NCBI GenBank assembly: GCA_023376005.1
Contig: CM042160.1
Coordinates: 83,273,272-83,337,271 of the forward strand
Direction: 5' to 3'
Source of the DNA: Doryteuthis pealeii
Lineage: Eukaryota; Mollusca; Cephalopoda; Myopsida; Loliginidae
DNA length: 64,000 nucleotides
Under the pieces are notes generated by a model. The model had not been told where the DNA came from. It saw nothing but the letters and a program-made list of their open reading frames with translations, and made no database searches. Within the stretch, counting starts at the first letter, position 1. Every line of letters begins with the position of its first letter. A program made the translations under genes and the position numbers. This document shows, in pieces, positions 19,303 through 30,533 of the stretch.

Positions 19303-20187
19303 CTGGAATTGAAATAAATTAAAAGAAAAAAACTAACAAACTCCCATCAGTCTTCACCGGAAGAACTCTCCGAGCATGTGCAGAAAAAAGGATCCACTTC
19401 CGACCCCAAGAGAATCTCTTGCCCATTCGAGTTTAGGCCTTAACTGTGTCTAGTCACTACTACTGGCCAGGGAAATATTTCCTTGCTACATGGAGGCTAT
19501 GACTGGTGAATAAAGCCTAAATCATAAAAACCATTTGTCTTTGCCTCTTCCTTTTTTGTTCCTTGAATCCCTTCGTTTTCAGCGCGACCACCAAATAAGA
19601 TGGGGTTAAAAGCAAACCTTAGAAACAAGAATAACCACAGTCACTTTTTAAACCTAAAATATTAAACCTCTTGCGACCCCATATACTTTACAAACTGTCC
19701 TTCGTGGGACTATAAGAATTAAAATTGTGGTTATAACTTTCGTGACTAAGACCACTTCTTATAATACGCTAGGAGGCCTCAGAGAAGCCTCCAGAACGTA
19801 GGTGAATATACACAACAACTTCCAACAAAGAGGTACATAACAAAATACAAACTTTATTGTCTGAGCAACATTTAACAACAATACAAATACAAAACAGCTA
19901 GAAAGAAAATCCTAAAGAAAGAAGAAAGAGTTCTTGGTTAAATGAAGAGATGAAAGTTTCCTCGAAAGGTTATCAATTATTTCGTACTGGAGCCGCGTGG
20001 TAAGGGTCTTCTCATGAAGGCATTGGGGTGTTTAGAAGGCACGTATGTTCACGGCTATAATGGCGGGTGAGCCAGACACCTATACAGTATTAGAGTATAA
20101 TAGAAGCCGTTGAATGCATACGTATAAGCCTATAGTTGGGGGGGAAATCCTCTCAGGTCCAAACGGACAGAGACACAACTAGTGTCA

Positions 20188-20189
<2 letters not shown>

Positions 20190-20263
<74 letters not shown>

Positions 20264-20264
20264 C
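20190..20264. repeat. (GA)n microsatellite
   Basis: About 75 bases of AG with one interruption. From 20270 to 20800 I see no gene or known repeat. Confidence 0.9.
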
Positions 20265-20810
20265 TTTCTCGGACTGTGTTTAAATAGCCAGGTGTAACGT
20301 ACTCTAGTGGCAAACCCTGGTGGCAAGGGAAGATAAGTCTTTTCCAATCTCAACACCATCCCAACAAGGGAAGACAACATTAACGAATATCTGTTCACTC
20401 CAATTAATTATTTCCAGTCCTGAAGCGCCCTTCCCAGATGAGATTTCCTTAACAACAACCTGGTCCAGTACTCCTGGGAAATCCGAGCAGACAACAACAC
20501 TAATCTATCGTACCTTCCGGGACCCGCGAATACTGACAACTTAGCCACGGAACACATCAATTAACCGAACGTGTAATTACTCTGATTTCGCAGTAACCTA
20601 CACGCGAATAAATACCTTTGTTATTGTTGAACCTAAAACGTCGTGTTTTATAAAAAAATATATATATATATCCAAGGTAGGTGGATTGTCTTCCTTGGTC
20701 GACATACCTCTTTTCAAACCAACCAATTACAGGCCCGCAATTTTCGGCACCAGAAATTGAAGATAGAAATCTTCCTCTCTTTTGAACCAGTAATAAATGA
20801 GTAATGTTTA

Positions 20811-20865
20811 TTTCGCCTACGCTGCAGTGTTTCGATCTGTTTCAATAGATCTTTATCAGGGCTTT
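20811..20865 (-). ncRNA. Degenerate hammerhead-like motif
   Basis: Minus strand: GCC, CTGATAA (one core change from CTGANGA), stem II GATCT..AGATC, GAAA, CACTGCAGC, GTA, GGC. Stem I (GCC/GGC), the GAAA box and the GTA triplet are kept. The core G to A change should abolish cleavage. Probably a Penelope-like terminal repeat relic. Confidence 0.4.
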
Positions 20866-20953
20866 CGTTAGTTTGAGGGAAAAATCTTTACATAAATCCA
20901 GGAATACTAAATAAATTTAATAAATATTATAATAATAATGTAATGAATTTCAC

Positions 20954-20954
<1 letters not shown>

Positions 20955-20986
<32 letters not shown>
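20955..20986. repeat. (AC)n microsatellite
   Basis: Pure AC tract. Confidence 0.9.
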
Positions 20987-20990
<4 letters not shown>

Positions 20991-21017
20991 TTTACCTATC
21001 ATCCGTTAAAGTGTGTG

Positions 21018-21262
21018 TGTAGGATGTAACATAAGGTCAGTTTCTTAAACGGGCTTTAACAGGTTTCAATTCAGAGATTTTCTTTTCCGAGTCAAAGTTA
21101 AAGATCCCAGTCTGCCCTACTATTTACCCATAGCTGAAAGGAGAGTAGTTGGATGCATACTTTTCCCAAAGGTATTAGCTCTATGTGAAATGCGAACAGG
21201 ATTTGAACTCGGGTCGGCGAGTCCATTTCCTACGACTCTAACCATTACACCACGCGTTTCCA
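21018..21262 (-). repeat. SINE family A
   Basis: Minus strand: head GCGTGGTGTAATGGTTAGAG, B box GAGTTCAAATCCTG, body CTATGGGTAAATAGTAGGGC, tail near GACCTTATGTTACATCC. Nearly complete. Confidence 0.75.
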
Positions 21263-21600
21263 TACGATAAAACAAAATGAGAAAGAGAGGAAATGACAGT
21301 TATGGCGGGAGAAAATGAGAGGAAGAAAAACAAATAAAAAAATTACCCCCCCAAATAAACAAAAAACAAAGTGTGACAAAAAGAGGATAGGGGAGGGGCA
21401 GAGGGGGGGGCAGAAACAGTCAAACGTGACAGGTGAATAACCTAGAGTAACTGAGAAACACTTACTTATATATTTAAGGACATACAGTGGCGTAGGGTGG
21501 GTTGTGGGTGCCCGGGGCATTTTAACTATTGTGCCTCTTCCTAAATCATAAGTTTCGTAAAAAAAATTACGTCAACAAAAATTACGTCAACGAGAAATGA

Positions 21601-21601
<1 letters not shown>

Positions 21602-21641
<40 letters not shown>

Positions 21642-21795
21642 GCCTTGGGTAGGTAACCAGTCTAGGAGAGGGATAACTCTGAATTCAAAATTCCGCCAGC
21701 TATGGGTTAAATAGTAGGGCAGACTGGGCCCTTCAGGCTTGGGTAAGTAACTAGTCTAGGAGAGGGATAACTCTGAATTCAAAATTCCTGAGGTC
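21602..21795 (+). repeat. (AT)n followed by tandem SINE A pieces
   Basis: AT tract 21602-21638. Then TTGGGTAGGTAACCAGTCTA, GGAGAGGGATAACTCTGAAT occurs twice about 90 bases apart. This is an internal duplication of the SINE A mid-body. 21800-22390 is unassigned. Confidence 0.6.
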
Positions 21796-22397
21796 GGTCG
21801 TGGATTGGGTTTGTGGCAACCCTTGATGCACCAATTCTTTCCTATCGACTGTGCCAAAAAGTGTGGATGGTCCAACACAAGCCTTCACCACTATAAACAA
21901 ATCACTGTATGAACCACTCCTCATACGTCGATCGACGATATTTTTATATTCATTCTTAGTTTTTCCGATTTTATTACTTTTTTTTTTTACGGTATCTGGT
22001 GTCGCTTAAGTGGTCACCTATTAAGATAAGTGGCAAATGTTTTAAACGCAATACATGATAAAATCAAGTGAATGAATTATGAAATAAAACCTATAGTCAA
22101 CATCACGAAGACTCAAATCAACTCTGCCTCAAGGGTCGATTAAGTCACTAAAAACTTGATTCACGCACTTGTCGGCTAAGTTGTAGAATTTGCCTGCGAA
22201 GGTTTTGTAACCGTGAAACTGGACGTCGGTGTGGCTGCAAGAGTCACCAGAATGAGATTGAACTCAATGTCTAACAACCTTAGGGACACCAGCTCCTGGT
22301 TCTGCCACTCCACCGTCACAAGTTACCCTGTCATACCGATATTCTTTGGTATTATTTATTACTTTATTATTGTATCACTCCCTGCGAACCCTAGTGG

Positions 22398-22590
22398 CTG
22401 AGCAGTCCATGACTTAAAACACTCCACTCTGGCCCTTTCTTAGGCTAGACGGGTGGTTGGAGAGAAACCCTCTGATCAATTGGCTGGTCACGTCAAGCCC
22501 TATCACTTATATGATTGCCCCGACCTTATTGCTCTTATGACAAGCCCCAACCCTTTTTATCATATATGTGCTAGAAAGCGGTGGTTGAGG
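22398..22590. repeat. Interspersed repeat family D, partial
   Basis: GAGCAGTCCATGACTT, CTCTGGCCCTTTCTTAGGC, TTGGCTGGTCACGTCAAGCC, ATGACAAGCCCCAACCCTTT: family D in the orientation of the copy at 46383. 22600-22870 is unassigned. Confidence 0.65.
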
Positions 22591-22878
22591 GTCTTAGTGT
22601 CTTGGGTATCATTATCACTTTCTCTCTTGGGGTTTCCCATTCTCAGTCATGTCCAGATCTTCACGTGTGCAATCTCTCCAGTTTGTCACTTGAAGTATCC
22701 ATATAGTTGTTTTTCTTCCCATTTTTGTTTTCTAGTTTTTGTTGTTTTTTCTGTTTGTCCATATGTTGCAGTTGCTGTTACTGGCTGCTGTAATTAGTCT
22801 TTCTTAGCTTTGTTTTAGTGCAATCTTCGATTCCCCGAATTGTCGCATCTACGTAATCCTCAATGCTGGCGAGACCTC

Positions 22879-22879
<1 letters not shown>

Positions 22880-22917
<38 letters not shown>
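22880..22917. repeat. (TTA)n microsatellite
   Basis: About 13 ATT repeats. Confidence 0.9.
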
Positions 22918-23312
22918 GCACTAAAATACATCATAAAGAAAAAAAAGAAATTATACCTGAATAAGTAACAATCTGTCTTTGTTTCTTTTTCCCATAAAAA
23001 TAAAATTATAAAATAAAATAGAAAAAAAAGGCCACAACTATCGATTGTTTTCCCGTGTTGCACGCGATAATTCCTCACAAAGAAATTGATAGTCAAGTGT
23101 AAATCCTCCATTGTATTATTTCATGAAATGTCGCATGAATAAACAAATATGTTTTCATAAAGAAAAAAAGTTCATTTCTACTTAAAATCCATTATTAGAA
23201 AGAAAACCGGATCCCCAACGACTGGTTGAACTTCTTTAACTTGGTCAAGAAAAAAACAAACAAAAAGGTTTACGAATTAATATATTAGTATGACTAAACC
23301 ATATGGTTAAAA

Positions 23313-23564
23313 AGAAGAAGAAGAAGAAGAAGAAGAAGAAGAAGAAGAAGAAGAAGAAGAAGAAGAGACTGAAGCTGTATTGAAATGAACTATGAATGAA
23401 ACAATGAATTTATTTCAAAATATGAGGTGTGTTCAAAAAGTATTGAGATTGAAGCTGTATTTACCGAGAAAGAAATTAACAACAAATGAAACATTCTTTT
23501 TCCTTCAAAATACGACGTGGGTAAAAATGTGGAAAGGGAAGCTGTAGACGGACAGGACATTTAT

Positions 23565-23642
<78 letters not shown>

Positions 23643-23675
23643 ACACACACACACACATACACACACACACACACA
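23313..23675. repeat. (GAA)n, mariner-like end, (AG)n and (AC)n
   Basis: (GAA)n at 23313-23365. 23423-23455 reads ATGAGGTGTGTTCAAAAAGT, resembling a mariner terminal repeat, but no partner end is found. (AG)n at 23575-23637 passes into (AC)n to 23675. Confidence 0.7.
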
Positions 23676-23740
23676 TTTTATATATAATTAAAATTCATCA
23701 TCGTCATCATCATGTCACGCTGACAGCACGGACATCCATG

Positions 23741-24335
23741 ACTCTCTCTCTCTCTCTCTCGTTCTCTCTCTCGTTCTCTCTCTCTCTCGTTCCTTCTCTC
23801 TCTCGTTCTTCTCTCTCGTTCTCTCCCTCTCTTTCTCTCTCGTTCCCCTCTCTCTCTCGTTCTCTCTCTCGTTCCCTCTTTCTATCGCTCTCTCTCTCTC
23901 TCTCTCGTTCCCCCTCTCTCTCTCGTTCTCTCTCTCGTTCTCTCTCTCTCTCTCTCTTTTGCCAACCGCCCCTATCTGACATCACTCCGGCAGATCCGCC
24001 CTACAGCCTCCAGAATCCGCTCCGATCAGATTGATCTAGGTTTTTGCTGGTCGGTCTAAACCGGTGTGCCCATGGGTAGATGTCCACAGGAGGAAGTCAT
24101 TTATGAGTTCGTCTTTGCTTCACCACTAGTTTGCAGCATGTCTTGTTCGTCTTACTCGGATGGTTTGTGTGATAGGGGGCAAGTGGCCGCACATTTGCTT
24201 TCTTTTGGGTTGCTGCTTCCATGATTTGTTAAGAACAGAATGCATCATCCCTGTGTAGGTCCCACCTATCTTTTATCTTTAAGCGTTTCTTTAGATTCCA
24301 AATGGTTCAGCCATACAATAGCACTGACATATTCA
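23741..24335 (-). pseudogene. LINE reverse transcriptase C-terminus, downstream copy
   Basis: Minus strand, in shifted frames: MSVLLYG, then MEAATQKKANVRPLAPYHTN, then RRTHK. These match the post-RT region of a LINE in which SVLLYG, NKSWKQ, HLPPI, RRTRHAGH and WRERVREIRA follow in order. Many frame breaks. The end is a 215-bp (TC)n-rich tract (23741-23957) with regular GTT interruptions, starting where the Arg-Glu-rich C-terminus should be encoded. It repeats the region of the adjacent copy at 24340, so two LINE 3' ends stand in tandem. Confidence 0.6.
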
Positions 24336-24338
<3 letters not shown>

Positions 24339-24386
<48 letters not shown>

Positions 24387-24923
24387 GCAGCCGTCCCTAT
24401 CAATCATCGCTCCTGGGAGGTCCTCCATGCAGCATCCAGAGTTGATTGATGAAGGTTTTTGCTGATTGGTCTACACTGGTATGTCCATGTGTAGATCTTC
24501 ACTTATGAGTATTTCCTTACTTCTCCAGCATTGTTCCAGTATGTTTTGTTTATCTTACTCAGATGGTTTGTGTGATAGGAGGTAAGTGGCCCTATAGTTG
24601 CTTTCTAGTGGGGGTTCTGCTTTCAGGATATGTTTAAGACAGCATGCAACATTCTTGTGTAGCTCCCATCTAGCTTTGATGCAGCCATACAGTAGCACTG
24701 ACAAGGCTACAGATTGGAAGAATTTTTGTTTTATCGTATCAGTGAGATGAGATTTCAATATGATGGATAATCTGTCTATAGCAGCCCATGCTTTTCCTAT
24801 GCGCGAATTGACATCGTTTTCTGGAGATGAGATATTACTACCTAAGTATGTGAATTGGTCCACTGATTCTAGAGGCTTACCAAGATTCCAAGTTGTAATC
24901 GGTGCCTTTGGAACGGTCCCCAA
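24339..24923 (-). pseudogene. LINE reverse transcriptase C-terminus, upstream copy
   Basis: The minus-strand frame (122 codons from 24923) reads GKPLESVDQFTYLGSNISSP, then IGKAWAAIDRLSIILKSHLT, then KQKFFQSVALSVLLYGC. This is the YLGS...R..KAW...L...S..LS...K...F.S...S.LLYGC block that follows the RT core in RTE/I-type LINEs. After SVLLYGC the frame shifts. The tail runs to the (TC)n tract at 24339-24382 followed by GCAGAGATAG. 5'-truncated and dead. Confidence 0.75.
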
Positions 24924-26075
24924 AGATCTGGGAAAAGAATTTGGATGAATTGGAAATCAAAGGAAGAACCGAGACCATTCAAACTACAGCACTGTTGAGA
25001 TCGGCTAGAATACTCAGGAGAGTCCTGGAGACACGAGGAGACTCAGCCTCTAGTGAACCACTGGCTACGGCAGATACAAAAAAACTCAATAATGATAAGA
25101 CCCAACAAATAGTAAATGTAGACTATGCGGTAATAGAGATGAGACTGTAAACCATGTACTATGCGAATGTAGCAAACTAGCACAACTGGAGTACAAAACT
25201 AGACAAGACTGGGTTGGGAAGGTGATCCACTGGGAATTATGCAAAAAATTAAATTTTGACCATACAACAAAATGGTATATGCATAAAACAGAATCTGTTC
25301 TCGAGAACGAAACATAACATTCTCTGTGACTTTGAAATAAAGACGGATCACCTTATCCCAGCAAGAAGACCAGACCTAGTGCTGATTAACAAAAAAGAAA
25401 GAACTTGTCAACTGGTAGATTTTGCAGTTCCAGCATATCACAGGGTGAAGCTGAAGGAAAACGAAAAAATGGACAAATACCTGGACCTTGCCAGAGAACT
25501 GAAAAAGTTATGGAATATGAAAGCCAAAGTGATACCAATTGTAGTTGGTGCACTTGGGACGGTCCCAAAAGGATTGGAAAAGGGTTTGAAATCAGAGGAA
25601 GGATTGATACCATCCAGAACACTGCACTACTGCAATCTACCAGAATACTCAGAAGAGTTATGGAGACCTGAGGAGACTTGCTGTCACTCAGACTCCAGTG
25701 AAAGACCATCAGCTAACGCTGATCTGAAAACTCAAAAGGAGTTAATAATAATAATACTCGGCCAGGAGACCAAAACCTAATATTAATTAACTAGATGAAG
25801 AAAACTTGCCATCTTGTGGATTTTGCCGTCCTGGCAAATCACAGAGTTAAGATGAAGGAAAACGAAAAGATCTACAAATACTTGGACCTAGCCAGAGAGC
25901 TGAAAAATATGGAATATGTGAAAATGTGGAATATGTGGGGGAAGATTGTACCAATCGTAATTGGGCCCTGGAAAGGGTCCCCAAAGGTTTGGAAAAGAGT
26001 CTGGATGAACTGGAAATCCGAGGAAGAGTCAAAACCATCCAAACAATAGAACAGCTAGAATACCTAGAAGAATCC
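24889..26075 (+). pseudogene. RLE-type LINE C-terminus in three tandem pieces
   Basis: Piece 1 (24889-25080) ends GRTETIQTTALLRSARILRR. Piece 2 (25100-25740) contains a CCHC finger, CRLCGNRDETVNHVLCEC (25117-25170), then a restriction-like endonuclease signature ARRPDLVLINKKERTCQLVD followed by KYLDLARELKKLWN. Piece 3 (25795-26060) repeats the second half of piece 2. CCHC plus PD...D after the reverse transcriptase is the hallmark of R2/NeSL/CRE-like elements. Piece 2 has a frameshift near 25311 and all pieces lack the RT core. The junction with the minus-strand LINE is at about 24890. Confidence 0.75.
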
Positions 26076-26182
26076 GGGAGACTTGAAGAGGCATGCTGTC
26101 ATTTAGCCTCCAGTAAAACCACCAGCGTATACATTTCTTTGTTTATAAACTGCACCATCTGTTTTTTCTCTCACGCCATCAG

Positions 26183-26187
<5 letters not shown>

Positions 26188-26237
<50 letters not shown>
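26188..26237. repeat. (AT)n microsatellite
   Basis: Pure TA tract directly after the LINE pieces. Confidence 0.9.
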
Positions 26238-26241
<4 letters not shown>

Positions 26242-26399
26242 AGTAGACAACATTTTGGCAGTGCCTAAATTACAGTATGAATAAAATGACAAAATGTCCG
26301 GTCATCAGTTTGGTTGGCTTCTCACTTTCAGAAATCTACTTATTCATTGATACACAAATGCAAAATATACCATATCCCCAACCTCAATTCTTTTTCAGG

Positions 26400-26770
26400 A
26401 ACACCGATAGTAGTAAGATTGGGGTACTTACTACTCGCATAAATCCCCAAATGGGTTTGAAATGGGCTCCTTAGCCTTGGTTGGCAACCCATCAACTCAA
26501 GAAGTCCGACACAGAACCTCTGTTGCCGTCAAGGAAAGGCTATGGGTACTCCCCTCCCCGAAAATAAATCAGGAGCTGGAGTCCCTAAGGTGGTGTGATG
26601 CTGAAATCCAGTGCTACCCACCAACTCCTGCGACACTACCGTTGCCAAACCGCATTGGTACCTTACCTTTCCTTTGGATCACAGCGGCAGTGTGGAGAGG
26701 GGGGGATTTGATGCATGCGCAACTGCTCATCCTCCATATGAACCCGCCCAGGCTATGTAGTTCAAGTTAA
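26400..26770 (+). other. GC-richer unassigned block
   Basis: This segment is less AT-rich than its surroundings, with a 102-codon open frame on the + strand (26462-26770) that resembles no protein I know. No splice sites or start context support a gene. It may be the 3' end of an unrecognised transposon. An (AC)n/(AT)n tract follows at 26836-26910. Confidence 0.3.
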
Positions 26771-26854
26771 AAAAAAAATGAATAAAAAAACCTTGACACT
26801 ACTCCATCGTCTCTTGTAGACGGAAGGATGCCAACCACACACACACACACACAC

Positions 26855-26915
<61 letters not shown>

Positions 26916-27174
26916 TCACATTGGAAAGAATGGCATAAGACATGTTTCGCTAAATTAAAGAGCTTTGAAGAAAATAGATTGAAACATTGTGATCAGTTCT
27001 GTCTAACTTTAAAGCAAAAACATCTGACTCTCGCTTTAGAAAATCTTATCTGTCAATGTCGCTTCATAGCTTGCAGCAAGGCTGGGCTGCTATCACACCC
27101 AAGAAAACATTTTATGTTTTCTTGATAGCATGCACAACTTGGGGGGAAACAATTCACTCACTGATGACCCTCAT

Positions 27175-27560
27175 TTATCGTTTTGCGATAGAAGAGTCCA
27201 CCATATCACATTCACATGTACGTAAAAAGGACAGAATGCCGATGAGTGCAAATAATGTAACAAAAAGACGTTCTTTATATAAGTTATTTAAAATCAACAA
27301 ATGCCTTTTTATATTCTTTTTAAATGAGTATTTATCGGGAGAATCTTTAATGTTATCAATGGATAATGCACTCCATAGTTTGACGCCATGATAGGTAGTC
27401 CAATTTGACCTTCTTTTTTTTGCCAGGTGCAACATAAACTGAAACACCGGAAAACGGATTTGTAGTGCATTTGGTTTATTGTGATGAATAAGGATTTTAG
27501 AAAACAAGTTGAATTGTTTATTGTTTTTTGTTTTTTGTTTGTCCACACAAAAAAGCAATA
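27175..27560 (-). pseudogene. LINE reverse transcriptase, extreme C-terminus
   Basis: The minus-strand frame of 127 codons includes HHNKPNALQIRFPVFQF, then RSNWTTYHGVKLWSALSIDN then IKDSPDKYSFKKNIKRHLL. The pattern R....Y.G.KLW..L...IK...S...FKK..K..LL ends many non-LTR reverse transcriptases and Penelope-like proteins. The frame is intact but the catalytic core is absent. Just upstream on the same strand, hairpin-forming DNA at 27145-27200 recurs at 44610-44690. Confidence 0.6.
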
Positions 27561-28145
27561 GTTTTAGTTTATTAGACTGAGTGATTCTGTTTTTTGGGTT
27601 GTGTGAATGTTGTTGTGAATTGTGCTAACAAAGTTCGTAATGGAATGTTGCAAAAGAGTTTTCCAACTGTCATTATTAGGGACTGGCAAAATGAGGCTAA
27701 AATGCGGTTTTGACAAAATGACTTTAGCCTCCCCTACAGAAAATAATTTACCAAAAATCGGGGAATTATCGGATTTTAATGAAATTTTCAGTGTTTATTT
27801 ATCAATGAATGATCTTTATAATGCATTATTTATTTTATTTAAAAACTTTCTCATTTTTTTCAGGTCACTTAATTTTGACCCCCCCACCCCTTATGTTGGG
27901 GGCGTAACATTTTTGCGAGTTGGTCATTTTCGGTACTAATTACAGTATAAATAATGAGATAAAAATAGTGTCAGATCTAACTCAACGAAAATTGTGTTCC
28001 CCAGTGTTGTTTAAAGGACTTACTTGTTTAGAAGACCCAAAGTTCCTTAGAATCTACCAGGCAAACTGAAACACCGGAAGATGGTATATTAAATTAGTGG
28101 GTATTAATTCAAAACCAACACTAAATCCTTAGAAATATTTACCAA

Positions 28146-28306
28146 ACCTTTCTGCACGAGCATTATGTGATACGAGTTCATTTTTAAACGGAGTTCAACA
28201 GGTTTGAATTCAGAGTTTTCTTTCTCCGGTTGCCGTACCAAGGGTAAAGAGCCCAGTCTACCCTACTATTTAGCCATAGCTGGAGGAAGAATATCTGTAT
28301 TCGTAC
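28146..28306 (-). repeat. SINE family A, 3' part
   Basis: Minus strand with CTATGGCTAAATAGTAGGGT, AACTCTGAATTCAAACCTGT and the terminal CACGAGTAGGAT-like end. The tRNA head is missing. Confidence 0.65.
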
Positions 28307-28470
28307 CTATAATTTATTACGCATTAGGGATCAATTGATAATCTAACATTGAATATTCGGTAAAGAAAGGCAGACAATCAATTCACATTAATATTCTACC
28401 TAAGAATTTTGAATTAACATAACATCTTATAACATATACTGGATACAATATGTTCCATGCACAAACCGGG

Positions 28471-28547
<77 letters not shown>

Positions 28548-28552
<5 letters not shown>

Positions 28553-28815
28553 AAAATGAAAATGGAAGTGAATCCGACGGTATGTTGAAAAAATAAATAA
28601 AGGAAAGAAAGAAAGTATAGAATTGATAAAATAGGATATTTTAATCAATTTTACTTACACGTGTTTCGGTCAGGAGTTTATCCATGTGTACATTATTCAA
28701 ACTATTATTATTTTTCAATAAACAAATGAAATGAAATAATAGTAATAGAAAAAATGTAGAAATGTTCCGCACCCAAAGAAAATTCAACCTTCATCAGAGT
28801 AAATCCTTATTTTTT
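28548..28815 (-). mobile_element. Penelope-like repeat R1 with full hammerhead core
   Basis: The minus strand from 28805 reads ATTTACT (stem I), CTGATGA (28797-28791), A, GGTT, a loop of about 110 nt, GACC, GAAAC (28667-28663), ACGT, GTA (28658-28656), then AGTAAA. The stem I strands pair over six bases, stem II is GGTT/GACC, and stem III is the palindromic short form. All conserved hammerhead positions are present, with an unusually long stem II loop. The family also occurs at 688 and 1321. (AT)n at 28471-28536 abuts it. Confidence 0.55.
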
Positions 28816-28863
28816 TAAAAGGAAATTCGTTGGAAAAGCGGAGAATTTTTGAAGTGTTCGAAA

Positions 28864-28883
28864 ACATATATATATATATATTC

Positions 28884-28927
<44 letters not shown>

Positions 28928-28928
28928 G

Positions 28929-28983
<55 letters not shown>

Positions 28984-28990
28984 GGAGAGA
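28864..28990. repeat. AT, AC and AG microsatellites
   Basis: (AT), (AC) 28890-28920, (AT) 28921-28964, then (GA) to 28990. Confidence 0.85.
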
Positions 28991-29339
28991 GTTCTATATT
29001 TATAAGTAAATAATGGTCAATATTATGGATAGAGCATGTATATCTAAGTTAGGGTAGTGTGGACATGAAGTCAACTGGAGGGTGTTTTTTATTTTGTACT
29101 AGTAAGAATAATAATGTTTCACATCAAAATTTTAATTTCTTCTTCATTCATAAAAAGTTTAACATTCTATAAACTATATGTATTGATTTTTGGTATTGTA
29201 GATGAATTGATATGAAGAAAGGAAATTGATTCAAAAAGATTTGAAATGTTGTTCATTTCATCATCCTAGTCATTATAAGAATTACTGGATATTATTTAAA
29301 AAATAAGCATTGAAACATATTACAGTATGAAGATAGGAG

Positions 29340-29640
29340 GGTTGGAGTAAAATCCGACAGTATGAGGTAAGGTAAAAGGAAAAGTGAACAAAAAATAATG
29401 ACTCAAACAAGTAGAAATAGGAGAGAAATATTTCGTCCTTCTTTACGCGAAGAACATCATCAGTCTAACTTTATTCAAAGCAAAAGTACGTACATTTATA
29501 TTTATAGAAGAGAAAGTGAGTTTTTGGTGAAATTGAGGGGAAGAGAGGTTAATCTTGCGTAAGAAGAACGAAATATTTCTCTCCTACTTCTACTTGTTTG
29601 AGTCATTATTTTTGTCTACTTTTCCTTTCACCTTTCCTCA
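29340..29640. mobile_element. Inverted-arm element with hammerhead-like motif
   Basis: Arms: AATGACTCAAACAAGTAGAA, GGAGAGAAATATTTCGT (from 29397) and the complement ending near 29610. Minus strand 29466-29420: AGA, CTGATGA, T, stem II GTTCTT..AGAAGGAC, GAAA, TATTTC, TCT. Stem III is marginal, so function is doubtful. Confidence 0.45.
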
Positions 29641-29961
29641 TATTACAGTATATAATTCATTCCATTCCATTCTATTATGTTTTTATATTTTTAACATTCT
29701 ATAAACTCTATGTATTGATTTTTGATATTTTAGATGAATTAATATGAAGAAAAGAAATTAATTCAAAGTGATTTGAAATATTGTTCACTTCATCATCCTA
29801 ATCATTATAAGAATTTGTAGGTATTAGTTTGAAACCATCACTAATTCCTTATAAATCATTAGGACATCTATAGATAACCTAACACTGAATACTTTGGTAA
29901 GAAAAGACAGACAACAAACTCACATTAACAAATGTAAATAAGTATGTTTAATGAACATAAA

Positions 29962-30533
29962 CTAGAAAGAATATGCGCCCTCCGATATAATATATTTTAT
30001 TACATTAAAACATGTAATAAAATATATTAAATTAGAAAGACAAACGAAATTAAATAAGAACGCATACAAATGAAATAAGAACGCATATAAAAAGATGACA
30101 CTTATTTTAACTATATTCGAATTGGTTTCTATATAAAACCATTCATAGGATTGATTATAATACGTTGGAGAATAAATCAATAATATTAGAGATCAATAAC
30201 ACCAGGTAATTATTTATTAAACCCGGTTTTGTGAAAACCAGCATGCGAATTAACCACACCATATATTATGTAATCCTTTATTTCTTAGTGATAAAAAAAA
30301 GACACATCGCAAAATTTCAAACACACTAATAACATGGGCTGTTTTGAAGCAAATCTAACTCAGATTTTCATAGAGACATCGTTAATAAATAAGATTTACT
30401 TTATGTGTTAATATATTAATGATTTTGACTACAAATTAAATACTCATTGATAAACTTAGGCAATTCTTGAGGGTATTGTGACATAAGCAGTGTAAGTATC
30501 GGTTACAGATACCGAATTTCCATTATGATAAGA
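29962..30533 (-). mobile_element. Helitron family A, complete non-autonomous copy
   Basis: The minus strand starts TCTTATCATAATGGAAATTC at 30533 and ends CTAG at 29965-29962, preceded by a small GC hairpin remnant (TCGGAGGGCGC) and ATATTCTTT. Those are Helitron termini (5' TC, 3' hairpin then CTRR). 572 bp, no coding. Its 5' end abuts the 3' end of a family B Helitron with no intervening base. Confidence 0.7.

Noticed and set aside
23710..24034. Open frames on both strands rich in Arg-Glu or Ser-Leu
   Set aside because: They are translations of a (TC)n array at the end of a LINE remnant.
26462..26770. 102-codon + strand open frame
   Set aside because: No homology recognised, no splice or start context. 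Left as an unassigned block.
28021..28062. 42-nt candidate exon between an acceptor and GTAAGT on the minus strand
   Set aside because: All three frames contain stops.
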